A stretch of 64,000 nucleotides of DNA, taken from NCBI GenBank assembly GCA_964605705.1, contig CAZSDW010000006.1, positions 1-64,000 on the forward strand, in the 5' to 3' direction. Every line of letters starts with the position of its first letter. The stretch's first letter is position 1. This document shows positions 19,419-28,335 of this stretch, piece by piece. The translations under genes were made by a program, and so were the position numbers. The DNA is from CAZSDW01 sp964605705 (GTDB lineage: Bacteria > Fidelibacterota > UBA2242). The notes beneath the pieces are model-generated. The model saw only the letters and a program-made list of their open reading frames with translations. It had not been told where the DNA came from and did not search any database.

Positions 19419-20468
19419 TCAAAAATCCAGCCGTAAGGTAAAGCGGCTGACGTACTCCAGTAATCCAAAATCCGCATAGGCATAATCAAATTTGATATTC
19501 GATTGTCCAAACATTTTATACCGAATGCCCAATCCAAGTGTCAAGCCTTCCTGCGTATCCTGCTGACCAATTGCCTGATAGCCAGCCCGGGCGTACAACA
19601 TATTCAGAATTGACAATTCACAGCCCGTATTGATACTTTCGGTATTGTTGATTGGATGAAAAGCATCGACAGCGACTGTGAATCTTGAAAATTTTGTGTC
19701 AAAAACATCATAGGCAATGCCGAACTGCATATTGAGCGGTAAGGGCCATTCATCGGTCATCAATTTACCCATAATACGGTCATTATTCCCGTCAATACTG
19801 GGATCAGCATCATAATAGATGATCAAATCACTGCCATCCATCTGCATCGACGGACCGAAATTGGTGATCGCCGCCCCGATCCGCAATCCTTTTAAACCAG
19901 TGAAATAGAGAGTACCGATATCAACTGCAAAGGAGGTTGTTTTCTCGTGCCAGATTCGTTCGGAGATATATTTTCCGGTGAATCCGATGGAAAAACGGTC
20001 AGTCAAAGCAAAAGAGTATGACAATCCCACCGCCATGCTGCTGGCATCGTACTCCTCACCGGTGCCATCGGGAAAATCCACGCTGCGTACTTCCATTTTG
20101 GGTACCGTCATCGCATTCAGGAAAAACCCCGCCGTACCCCATCTGCCAAACGGGATCGTTGCGCCCAGATAATTAAAATTGATATCCACCAGCCAATCAA
20201 CCCGTTCAAAAACCGCTTCTCCGTGACCGATACGAGACAATCCCGCCGGATTCCAGTACATAGCGGACACATCATTTGCCACGGCGACAAAGGCTCCTCC
20301 CATTCCGATCGCCCGGGAGCCGACACCCACCTCAAGGAAGGGTGCAGCCGTCGTGCCCACATTTGTCAACCTGTCCGAGCCTGCAAAAACCGGAGACAAT
20401 AGAAAGAAGACAAGCATGGAAATCCCAATGGATTTCTTCCAAAAAGGTTTTATTTGAACTGCTATCAT
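19419..20468 (-). CDS. PorV/PorQ-family outer-membrane barrel
   Basis: A 349-residue outer-membrane protein with a signal peptide ending VFAG and a FadL-like barrel pattern. The N-terminal GVGSRAIGMGGAFVAVANDVSAMYWNPAGL is the family signature of PorV/PorQ (UPF0164) proteins, and the protein ends in an aromatic beta-strand (FTLRLDF). PorV is the T9SS shuttle that carries cargo to the sortase; several cargo proteins with sorting domains lie in this window. This may be a locus-dedicated copy. A good AGGAGAG ribosome site stands eight bases before the ATG. It is preceded by the SurA-like chaperone and the TonB/FN3 genes, likely in one operon. Confidence 0.8.
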   Translation of the reverse strand: MIAVQIKPFWKKSIGISMLVFFLLSPVFAGSDRLTNVGTTAAPFLEVGVGSRAIGMGGAFVAVANDVSAMYWNPAGLSRIGHGEAVFERVDWLVDINFNYLGATIPFGRWGTAGFFLNAMTVPKMEVRSVDFPDGTGEEYDASSMAVGLSYSFALTDRFSIGFTGKYISERIWHEKTTSFAVDIGTLYFTGLKGLRIGAAITNFGPSMQMDGSDLIIYYDADPSIDGNNDRIMGKLMTDEWPLPLNMQFGIAYDVFDTKFSRFTVAVDAFHPINNTESINTGCELSILNMLYARAGYQAIGQQDTQEGLTLGLGIRYKMFGQSNIKFDYAYADFGLLEYVSRFTLRLDF

Positions 20469-20485
20469 GGAACTCTCCTGTTCGA

Positions 20486-21877
20486 TTATTGGGCATAAAC
20501 GGCGACGAAATCAACTTTTCGTGAAAGACCTTCATCCGTCGTGTTTACAGCCATTAATTGTTCTTCATATACCTGAATGTTCGACTGTTCTCTTAATTCA
20601 GATACATATTTATTTAAAAAGTCCTGAAATTCCTCATCGTTTTTAAATTCATCAGGATTGTCTCGGTAAACCGAATTAATCATTTTTTGCGCCAGCAGGT
20701 ATTCGCTCCGGGTCTGCACTTCCTCCTTCACGGAAGGCTGGCGATCCAGCTTTTCCCGAATTCCTTTCTCTGAAAAAATCCAATCCCGGACATACAGTGC
20801 AACGGCGTTTTTCAGGCTCTCACGCAAGGCTAATTTGCTGTCATAACTGATTTTCTGCGGATTGACTTTATAATAAAATAAAATATCAGATACCGTCATC
20901 GTGCCATCTTTGAATATTGCGATTGGCTGCTGCGAAATCTGCTGATCATCTGCTGAAATGTATTTGATCTCATCATTTGAAATATAATTCATTCGGGGAT
21001 CAACACTGGCTGGGCGACTATTCCATAATTTATCCGTCAACTGGTTCAAGGCATCGGCTTTAATGATCAATTCCTGGGGCGCCATAATATCCTGCACGAA
21101 CTGAGACGCTGCTCTGGTTTCTTTTCTTTTACGTAAAATACCATGGATCGATTCACGGTTTGCCAGAAAATCATTTTCACGGACAAGAACTTCTCGCTCC
21201 TGCTCAACAACCTTAAAAACATGGTAGCTTTTTCCATCAAAAACCGGTTCCGAACACTGATGCAAAGGTAAATTGTACAATTGTTCTTCCAGATTATCAT
21301 GCACATCATTCCAGCCAATGACATCGACCGGACCATATAATTCCATGTCTCTGGTTTCAATTCCCGGATAAACCGGCGTATGCTTGAAAGGGACCAGTCC
21401 TTTGGAAACGTTAAGCGCGTCAATCTCATTTTCACTTTTAAAATGCTGAACAAAAAATTTGACTTTTGACCGTTGAAATGCTTTTCGTTCTTCATCTTCA
21501 ACGACCGAAATCGGAGTGCGGATGTGCTTCAGGTAGAGTTCCCGGTTGATCGCCTGCCGGCGGTAGAGATCGACTGCACGTAGCATGACTGAGTCGGTCG
21601 CGCCAATACCCAATTTTTCGGCATTTTGGGCTAGTACGATTCTATCAATTAATTTATCTAATACAGCAATGCGCGCTGCATGATTTTCAAGGTTGGTCAG
21701 TTGGCGGGGAGCCAATTCATAGGCAAAGGCGTATTCGTCAGCAGTAATTAACCGATCACCGACTTGGGCAACGATTGGGGATTCCGGTAATTTTGACCCG
21801 CAACGGAACACTCCAAAAAGAAAAAGTATTCCCACGCAGAAAATTACATATTTCATTATAGACAAAATACTCTTCAT
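20486..21877 (-). CDS. SurA/parvulin-like periplasmic peptidyl-prolyl isomerase, lipoprotein
   Basis: Periplasmic chaperone-like protein of 463 residues with a hydrophobic leader ending FRC (C26). Residues about 35-135 match SurA-N type helices (VAQVGDRLITADEYAFAYEL, LDKLIDRIVLAQNAEKLG). A parvulin-like segment can be followed at about 145-245 but is degenerate, with GYHVFKVVEQER late in it. The C-terminal third is helical. Such proteins escort outer-membrane proteins. Its ATG overlaps the stop of the FN3 gene before it (AATGA), and the PorV-like gene follows 17 bases later, so a dedicated role in exporting the TonB/FN3 proteins is likely by context. Confidence 0.6.
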   Translation of the reverse strand: MKSILSIMKYVIFCVGILFLFGVFRCGSKLPESPIVAQVGDRLITADEYAFAYELAPRQLTNLENHAARIAVLDKLIDRIVLAQNAEKLGIGATDSVMLRAVDLYRRQAINRELYLKHIRTPISVVEDEERKAFQRSKVKFFVQHFKSENEIDALNVSKGLVPFKHTPVYPGIETRDMELYGPVDVIGWNDVHDNLEEQLYNLPLHQCSEPVFDGKSYHVFKVVEQEREVLVRENDFLANRESIHGILRKRKETRAASQFVQDIMAPQELIIKADALNQLTDKLWNSRPASVDPRMNYISNDEIKYISADDQQISQQPIAIFKDGTMTVSDILFYYKVNPQKISYDSKLALRESLKNAVALYVRDWIFSEKGIREKLDRQPSVKEEVQTRSEYLLAQKMINSVYRDNPDEFKNDEEFQDFLNKYVSELREQSNIQVYEEQLMAVNTTDEGLSRKVDFVAVYAQ

Positions 21878-24800
21878 TTGATCAGCGCGAACCTTCCGAT
21901 CTTTTCCCCGATTCCCGGCGCATCCACATGAAAAATATAAATGCCATAGGCAATTTCATTCCCGTCTTTCGATAATATATCCCAGGGCTCCATCCCGTCA
22001 TCCGCCGTGCTGTGATGCTCAATCGTATCCACCAGGTAGCCCCGTAAATTATAGATCCGGATCGTACAGTCCTTCGGCAAATGATAAAAATGCAACCGCC
22101 GTTCTCCACGCCCATACTTATACATGTTCGTCGGTTCCCAGGATGCCGTCACCACATAGGGATTCGGAACTACACAGATATCATCCAATTCCGCCTTCGC
22201 CAGCACATCACTGGAATCAGCACCATGCAACGTAAACCGGAAAACATCACCCCGACGGAACGGTTTGCTCACCGCAACATATACCTGGTCACCCGCCTGT
22301 GGCGGATCAACGGTTATCCAGGTCGTATCCGCATATGGCACACCACCAACCCATACTGTATCAATCTCAAACAGCGGCGAAAACCGGATCATCCACGACG
22401 TATAGCGCTTGAATACAAAATCAGCATCGGGTACTATAATGACCATATCGTCACCATGACTGTACTTGCCGTCTTTGTCAATATCCGCCAAAGCGTAGAG
22501 CGCCTCCATGGAGTCGGTCACATTGTATATCCCCACATTCGACGGCAGGGATTTGTACCCCAGCACGCCAGCAGTATAAGTATATACAGAATCGTAAAAA
22601 GTGATGATGTAATCCGACGGCTGCTGGATATTCAGGCGGTAACCGCCGACATCCTCATTATCCGGATTCAGTCGAATCTTGGGCAGGTAATCAAAACTGC
22701 CCGCCAGAAAGTGTGACTCATCCTCATCGATCCAGATCGCAGTATCATTATGAACTGTCACCGTGACACCACTGAAAACCGGGCTCTCTGCACCGTCAAG
22801 AGCCACATAAATACTGTCCAGCACCAGTGTATCCGCCGCCACATCCCGGATTGAATAGTAGGGAAATGCTTCCGTGTGAAATTTCGAATCCTCCATGAAG
22901 GCAACCTCAAAGGTCGTCAATCCTGAGGGTATCTTATATTTCTCCACAATGTCAATCTCAATACTTCCGGTGCCGGGTCCGACATGCTCAATATCGCCAT
23001 CGATCTGGGCTGGAATGTAACCCGCAGCCGCCGGTCTGGGAATTGCCACACCGCAGTTGATATCCGTAAAGGTGACCTGTCCCAGGGAATTCATCGAGAT
23101 AATCGCCGAACATTCCGACGGCTGAAATCCTTCAACTCCATCACTGCTATAAGTATATAAGCCATAATCATAGGAAACAATGGCATAATAATAAGTCTGA
23201 CCATTTTTGACGTCATGATCGGTGTAGGCATGCCGGATACCCGTATCTTCACCCAGGTTGAATTTGACGCCGTAAATATCCACCGGGTGCGGACCTTTTT
23301 TGCCATCCTGAAGATCGAACTGGGCAATCGGTTTGCGGTAGGTCGAGTTGCCATAGGAATCGGTGATGATTTTGCTCTCCAGGAACTGCGGTTCGGTGCC
23401 CCGGTAGATCAGGTAGCCTTCAAAATCAAATTCCTGCAGAAAGGGGTCGTAAGACCGCTCCGCTATATCATCCCAGACCAGCGTCACTTCACCGTCACCG
23501 GGATATAATTTCAATGTCGGCTTCAGCGGCGGCTTGGCAAACTGGTAATCCGCATTGTAAATCTGCTGAACGGTTTTTTTATTTTTAATCAAATCCGCTT
23601 TATCCTCGCCAAATAACAGCGCCATGGAATATCGTTCGGTCTGGTTCATCAGCAATGGAAACGAACCCGATGAGAAAAACATTCCCAGATTATTCGGCTG
23701 GAGGATCTGGTTCATTGGCAGTGGCGCTTTCGAAAAAACCCGCCAATTCTCTTCATCGTTTATCAATTCATAGGTATGAATATCAAATATTTCAAACCCC
23801 GTCAGACCGATCTGGTCCGATTCATCAGGATCGGTTTCGTTATAATTAGGTTCGCCACTGGTCGGAATTCCATCTCCTTCACCTTCGTCGGGACCGGTAT
23901 AGTGCACTTCGTATTGCCCAACACCATCGGCGCCAACATCATCATTTTGTGGCTCTCCTAAATCCCATTCATTATTACCGTTAATGTCGGTGAACGAAAC
24001 CCAGTCACAATCTTCATCATTGGACCAGTGCGCTCTCGGTGAATATCCGTAAACCCGGATAAAATCGGCTCTTTGAATCTCATTGAAACCATAAGGATAG
24101 ATATCGAGGTACTCGCCCGGACCGTCGCTTTCCCGGGATTCATCGGTCATACCATCACCATCATTGTCTTTATCGTCTGTGGCGATTCCGGGACTCTCCA
24201 AAAATGCGTACCCGACATGACCAACCGGATACCAGCTTCCGGGAAGACCAAGTGTCCCGACCGGCATATAGGCAAAAGCTATATCCAATTCAATATCATA
24301 TTCACCAATATTACCGGAATTATGTCCACCAACTCCCCAGTCAATATATTGAGCAAAATAGGACTTCCGGTAATCATGGGTTGACTCATTGGTTATATCG
24401 TAGAGCCAGAAGATACAATCTTCCGCCAGAACCTGGCTCCACTGAAATCCCCGCGCCTTCACTACCAGACCCAAGCCACCACGCGTCGAATCCCGGTAAT
24501 CACAGTAGAAATTCATCAGCAGATTTGGCTCTTTATCAGGATCGTCATCAAAAACAAACACGGTCTCCAAATCGGCATTGAAAATACCTTTGCCAAAATA
24601 TCCACTCCAGTAACCATTCCACAAATTCGATTTGTCGGGCCAGCGCTCCGGCCAGGTGATCGGATTATTACTCAAAGCTGGTGATTTGTTATACTGCTCA
24701 TCCATGTTAAACCAGTTTGGACGAGGCTCAAATCCCCAGGGTATATCTTCCGGGGATTTATCCACAAATTCCCGGTATTGCGTCTCCATCGGATGAATAT

Positions 24801-25095
24801 ATTCCCCATCTTCATCGATCGTTTCAACAGATACAATTAACGTCACATCATCACAATAATGACGATCGGGTTTGGGCCAGCATCCGGAGGGCTCCTCCGG
24901 ATAATCTCCAACTTCACAATAATTCCAGAAAAAGGTATGCACAAGATTACCGTTCATCAGTCCCCGCCGGCGATACCTGGCATTTCCACGCATGCTTGCT
25001 GGAGTCTGGGCGATGAGATTAGCATCAAAAAAAAATACTATCAGAGAACATATCATGATGAATTTTCGAATATTAAGACCAGAAATATTTATCAT
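21874..25095 (-). CDS. Giant secreted FN3/beta-propeller-type companion of TonB receptor, copy A
   Basis: Exported protein of 1,073 residues, signal peptide ending NLIAQ. N-terminal half is unique (motifs RYRRRGLMNGNLVHTFFWNYC, WSGYFGKGIFNADLETVFVFDD). Aspartate-rich loops that look like calcium sites follow: DKDNDGDGMTDE and DINGNNEWDLGE (DNA 23951-23995). An FN3-like module (TLVWDDIAERSYDPFLQEFDFEGYLIYRG) lies in the second half, and the C-terminus (VVPNPYVV, FYHLPKDCTIRIYNLRGY, GIYIFHVDAPGI) is the FlgD-like sorting-domain type found in T9SS-using lineages. From the lysine-proline motif PPLKPTLKLYPGDGEV to the end it is identical to the neighbouring copy at 25119-28334. Probably binds polysaccharide at the surface for the receptor at 28336. 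No catalytic motif seen. Confidence 0.6.
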   Translation of the reverse strand: MINISGLNIRKFIMICSLIVFFFDANLIAQTPASMRGNARYRRRGLMNGNLVHTFFWNYCEVGDYPEEPSGCWPKPDRHYCDDVTLIVSVETIDEDGEYIHPMETQYREFVDKSPEDIPWGFEPRPNWFNMDEQYNKSPALSNNPITWPERWPDKSNLWNGYWSGYFGKGIFNADLETVFVFDDDPDKEPNLLMNFYCDYRDSTRGGLGLVVKARGFQWSQVLAEDCIFWLYDITNESTHDYRKSYFAQYIDWGVGGHNSGNIGEYDIELDIAFAYMPVGTLGLPGSWYPVGHVGYAFLESPGIATDDKDNDGDGMTDESRESDGPGEYLDIYPYGFNEIQRADFIRVYGYSPRAHWSNDEDCDWVSFTDINGNNEWDLGEPQNDDVGADGVGQYEVHYTGPDEGEGDGIPTSGEPNYNETDPDESDQIGLTGFEIFDIHTYELINDEENWRVFSKAPLPMNQILQPNNLGMFFSSGSFPLLMNQTERYSMALLFGEDKADLIKNKKTVQQIYNADYQFAKPPLKPTLKLYPGDGEVTLVWDDIAERSYDPFLQEFDFEGYLIYRGTEPQFLESKIITDSYGNSTYRKPIAQFDLQDGKKGPHPVDIYGVKFNLGEDTGIRHAYTDHDVKNGQTYYYAIVSYDYGLYTYSSDGVEGFQPSECSAIISMNSLGQVTFTDINCGVAIPRPAAAGYIPAQIDGDIEHVGPGTGSIEIDIVEKYKIPSGLTTFEVAFMEDSKFHTEAFPYYSIRDVAADTLVLDSIYVALDGAESPVFSGVTVTVHNDTAIWIDEDESHFLAGSFDYLPKIRLNPDNEDVGGYRLNIQQPSDYIITFYDSVYTYTAGVLGYKSLPSNVGIYNVTDSMEALYALADIDKDGKYSHGDDMVIIVPDADFVFKRYTSWMIRFSPLFEIDTVWVGGVPYADTTWITVDPPQAGDQVYVAVSKPFRRGDVFRFTLHGADSSDVLAKAELDDICVVPNPYVVTASWEPTNMYKYGRGERRLHFYHLPKDCTIRIYNLRGYLVDTIEHHSTADDGMEPWDILSKDGNEIAYGIYIFHVDAPGIGEKIGRFALIK
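21876..23520 (-). repeat. 1,645-base repeat, copy 1 (3' half of FN3 gene A)
   Basis: Identical base for base to 25121-26765 as far as I compared them. The left border is the stop codon: this copy ends AAATGA and copy 2 ends AAATAA, so identity stops at the base that differs. The right border is a synonymous C/T difference at 23521 versus 26766. Beyond it, homology continues at protein level with many base differences. This is the pattern of recent gene conversion or a homogenised duplication. Confidence 0.9.
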
Positions 25096-25118
25096 ACAAT
25101 CTTCATCATATTTCCGCT

Positions 25119-28100
25119 TTATTTGATCAGCGCGAACCTTCCGATCTTTTCCCCGATTCCCGGCGCATCCACATGAAAAATATAAATGCCATAGGCAATT
25201 TCATTCCCGTCTTTCGATAATATATCCCAGGGCTCCATCCCGTCATCCGCCGTGCTGTGATGCTCAATCGTATCCACCAGGTAGCCCCGTAAATTATAGA
25301 TCCGGATCGTACAGTCCTTCGGCAAATGATAAAAATGCAACCGCCGTTCTCCACGCCCATACTTATACATGTTCGTCGGTTCCCAGGATGCCGTCACCAC
25401 ATAGGGATTCGGAACTACACAGATATCATCCAATTCCGCCTTCGCCAGCACATCACTGGAATCAGCACCATGCAACGTAAACCGGAAAACATCACCCCGA
25501 CGGAACGGTTTGCTCACCGCAACATATACCTGGTCACCCGCCTGTGGCGGATCAACGGTTATCCAGGTCGTATCCGCATATGGCACACCACCAACCCATA
25601 CTGTATCAATCTCAAACAGCGGCGAAAACCGGATCATCCACGACGTATAGCGCTTGAATACAAAATCAGCATCGGGTACTATAATGACCATATCGTCACC
25701 ATGACTGTACTTGCCGTCTTTGTCAATATCCGCCAAAGCGTAGAGCGCCTCCATGGAGTCGGTCACATTGTATATCCCCACATTCGACGGCAGGGATTTG
25801 TACCCCAGCACGCCAGCAGTATAAGTATATACAGAATCGTAAAAAGTGATGATGTAATCCGACGGCTGCTGGATATTCAGGCGGTAACCGCCGACATCCT
25901 CATTATCCGGATTCAGTCGAATCTTGGGCAGGTAATCAAAACTGCCCGCCAGAAAGTGTGACTCATCCTCATCGATCCAGATCGCAGTATCATTATGAAC
26001 TGTCACCGTGACACCACTGAAAACCGGGCTCTCTGCACCGTCAAGAGCCACATAAATACTGTCCAGCACCAGTGTATCCGCCGCCACATCCCGGATTGAA
26101 TAGTAGGGAAATGCTTCCGTGTGAAATTTCGAATCCTCCATGAAGGCAACCTCAAAGGTCGTCAATCCTGAGGGTATCTTATATTTCTCCACAATGTCAA
26201 TCTCAATACTTCCGGTGCCGGGTCCGACATGCTCAATATCGCCATCGATCTGGGCTGGAATGTAACCCGCAGCCGCCGGTCTGGGAATTGCCACACCGCA
26301 GTTGATATCCGTAAAGGTGACCTGTCCCAGGGAATTCATCGAGATAATCGCCGAACATTCCGACGGCTGAAATCCTTCAACTCCATCACTGCTATAAGTA
26401 TATAAGCCATAATCATAGGAAACAATGGCATAATAATAAGTCTGACCATTTTTGACGTCATGATCGGTGTAGGCATGCCGGATACCCGTATCTTCACCCA
26501 GGTTGAATTTGACGCCGTAAATATCCACCGGGTGCGGACCTTTTTTGCCATCCTGAAGATCGAACTGGGCAATCGGTTTGCGGTAGGTCGAGTTGCCATA
26601 GGAATCGGTGATGATTTTGCTCTCCAGGAACTGCGGTTCGGTGCCCCGGTAGATCAGGTAGCCTTCAAAATCAAATTCCTGCAGAAAGGGGTCGTAAGAC
26701 CGCTCCGCTATATCATCCCAGACCAGCGTCACTTCACCGTCACCGGGATATAATTTCAATGTCGGTTTCAGCGGTGGCTTGGCAAACTGGTAATCCGCAT
26801 TGTAAATCTGCTGAACAGATTTTTTATTCTTTTTTAAATCATCCCGGTCTTCACCAAACAATAATGCCATGGAATAACGTTCAGTCTGATTCTGTAATAA
26901 GGGGAATGAGCCCGACGAGAAAAACATACTGAGATTATTCGGCTGGACGATTTCATCTAATGGGGGGGCCAGACGACTGAACACATCCCAGTTCCCCTCG
27001 TCATCGGTCAATTCATACCGGTGAGTCGGAAAGATATCAAATCCGGTTAAACCGATCTGGTCCGACTCATCAGGATCCGTCTCGTTGTAATTCGGTTCAC
27101 CGTTTGTTGGCAGCCCATCACCCTCACCTTCATCAGGTCCGGTATAATGTATTTCATAGGGACCCACACCATCAGCACCAACATCATTATTCAAAGGTTC
27201 TTCCTGATCCCAGACACCATTGCCATTTACATCTAAAAACGGTTTCCAGTCACAATCTTCATCATTGGACCAGTGCGCTGTCGGCGAATATCCATAGACC
27301 CGGATAAAATTCGCCCTGCTGAGATCATTAAATCCATAGGGATATTCATCGAGGTACACTCCCGGACCATCACTTTCCCGGGATTCATCGGTCATACCAT
27401 CACCGTCATTATCTTTTCCATCAGTATCAATACCAGGGCTCTCGAGAAATGCATAACCGGAATAACCAATTTCCCAATCTCCCGGGTAACCCAGCGCATT
27501 GGGAGGTCCGTAGGCAAAGGCAATGTCCAGGTCCATATCATATTCGCCAATATTTTGAATATTCCCGCCAACACCGCCAATGCCCCAGTCAATATATTCC
27601 GAGAAATATGACTTACGGTAATCAGTCGTCGATTCATTGGTTATATCGTAGAGCCAGAAAATACAATCTTCCGCCAGAACCTGGCTCCACTGAAATCCCC
27701 GCGCCTTTACCACCAGCCCGGCACCGCCACGTGTCGAATCCCGGTAATCACAGTAGAAATTCATCAGCAGATTTGGCTCTTTATCCGGACTATCATCAAA
27801 CACAAACACAGTCTCCAGATCCGCATTGAAAATACCTTTTCCAAAAAAGCCATTCCAGTAACCAGCCCAGGAAATCGGTTTATCCAGCCAGTAATCCGGC
27901 CAGGTATTTGGTTCATTACTCATCGCCGGAGAAGAATTTCCGCTTTCATCCATATTAAACCAGTTCGGGCGAGCCTCGAATCCCCAGGGGATATCTTCCG
28001 GTGATTTATCCACAAATTCCCGGTACTGCGTTTCCATCGGATGAATTTTTTCACCATCACCGTTGATGGCTTCAACAGACACTATCAACGTAATATCATC

Positions 28101-28334
28101 AAGATAATGCTGATCCGGTGTGGGCCAGCACCCGGAAGGATCATCGGGGTAGCTGCCGACTTCACAATAATTCCAGAAAAATGTGTGTACCAGGTTGCCA
28201 TTCATCAGCCCCCGCCGGCGGTACAGCTGGTTCCCCCGTAAACTCGAGGGCGTCTGGGCTTGCAGACTGAATAATCCAATCAGCAAAAAAGTAAAAAATA
28301 TTCTGTTTTTCATGGTAAATATCTTCATTTTCAT
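25119..28334 (-). CDS. Giant secreted FN3/beta-propeller-type companion of TonB receptor, copy B
   Basis: Paralogue of copy A, 1,071 residues from the preferred start. Signal peptide about 8-30 (KNRIFFTFLLIGLFSLQAQ). ATG at 28332-28334 is chosen because AGGAA stands eight bases before it; a TTG at 28352 would overlap the receptor gene. N-terminal half resembles copy A with many substitutions (NGFFGKGIFNADLETVFVFDDS, DVNGNGVWDQEE at DNA 27196-27240, DKDNDGDGMTDE). The C-terminal half is identical to copy A. The TonB receptor stop is two bases upstream of this start, so receptor and this protein are made together, as SusC and SusD are, although no SusD fold motif is present. Confidence 0.6.
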   Translation of the reverse strand: MKMKIFTMKNRIFFTFLLIGLFSLQAQTPSSLRGNQLYRRRGLMNGNLVHTFFWNYCEVGSYPDDPSGCWPTPDQHYLDDITLIVSVEAINGDGEKIHPMETQYREFVDKSPEDIPWGFEARPNWFNMDESGNSSPAMSNEPNTWPDYWLDKPISWAGYWNGFFGKGIFNADLETVFVFDDSPDKEPNLLMNFYCDYRDSTRGGAGLVVKARGFQWSQVLAEDCIFWLYDITNESTTDYRKSYFSEYIDWGIGGVGGNIQNIGEYDMDLDIAFAYGPPNALGYPGDWEIGYSGYAFLESPGIDTDGKDNDGDGMTDESRESDGPGVYLDEYPYGFNDLSRANFIRVYGYSPTAHWSNDEDCDWKPFLDVNGNGVWDQEEPLNNDVGADGVGPYEIHYTGPDEGEGDGLPTNGEPNYNETDPDESDQIGLTGFDIFPTHRYELTDDEGNWDVFSRLAPPLDEIVQPNNLSMFFSSGSFPLLQNQTERYSMALLFGEDRDDLKKNKKSVQQIYNADYQFAKPPLKPTLKLYPGDGEVTLVWDDIAERSYDPFLQEFDFEGYLIYRGTEPQFLESKIITDSYGNSTYRKPIAQFDLQDGKKGPHPVDIYGVKFNLGEDTGIRHAYTDHDVKNGQTYYYAIVSYDYGLYTYSSDGVEGFQPSECSAIISMNSLGQVTFTDINCGVAIPRPAAAGYIPAQIDGDIEHVGPGTGSIEIDIVEKYKIPSGLTTFEVAFMEDSKFHTEAFPYYSIRDVAADTLVLDSIYVALDGAESPVFSGVTVTVHNDTAIWIDEDESHFLAGSFDYLPKIRLNPDNEDVGGYRLNIQQPSDYIITFYDSVYTYTAGVLGYKSLPSNVGIYNVTDSMEALYALADIDKDGKYSHGDDMVIIVPDADFVFKRYTSWMIRFSPLFEIDTVWVGGVPYADTTWITVDPPQAGDQVYVAVSKPFRRGDVFRFTLHGADSSDVLAKAELDDICVVPNPYVVTASWEPTNMYKYGRGERRLHFYHLPKDCTIRIYNLRGYLVDTIEHHSTADDGMEPWDILSKDGNEIAYGIYIFHVDAPGIGEKIGRFALIK
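25121..26765 (-). repeat. 1,645-base repeat, copy 2 (3' half of FN3 gene B)
   Basis: Partner of 21876-23520 at an offset of 3,245 bases. Covers the C-terminal half of the protein including the FN3-like module, the loop DIDKDGKYSHGDD and the sorting-type tail. Both copies keep intact frames with no stop or frameshift. Confidence 0.9.
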
Positions 28335-28335
28335 C

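Noticed and set aside
22081..22716. Long open frame on the plus strand, repeated at 25326-25961
   Set aside because: It is opposite the duplicated 3' halves of the two FN3 genes. Its repetition only reflects the DNA repeat; the protein has no domain and the minus-strand frame has clear secretion and FN3 features.
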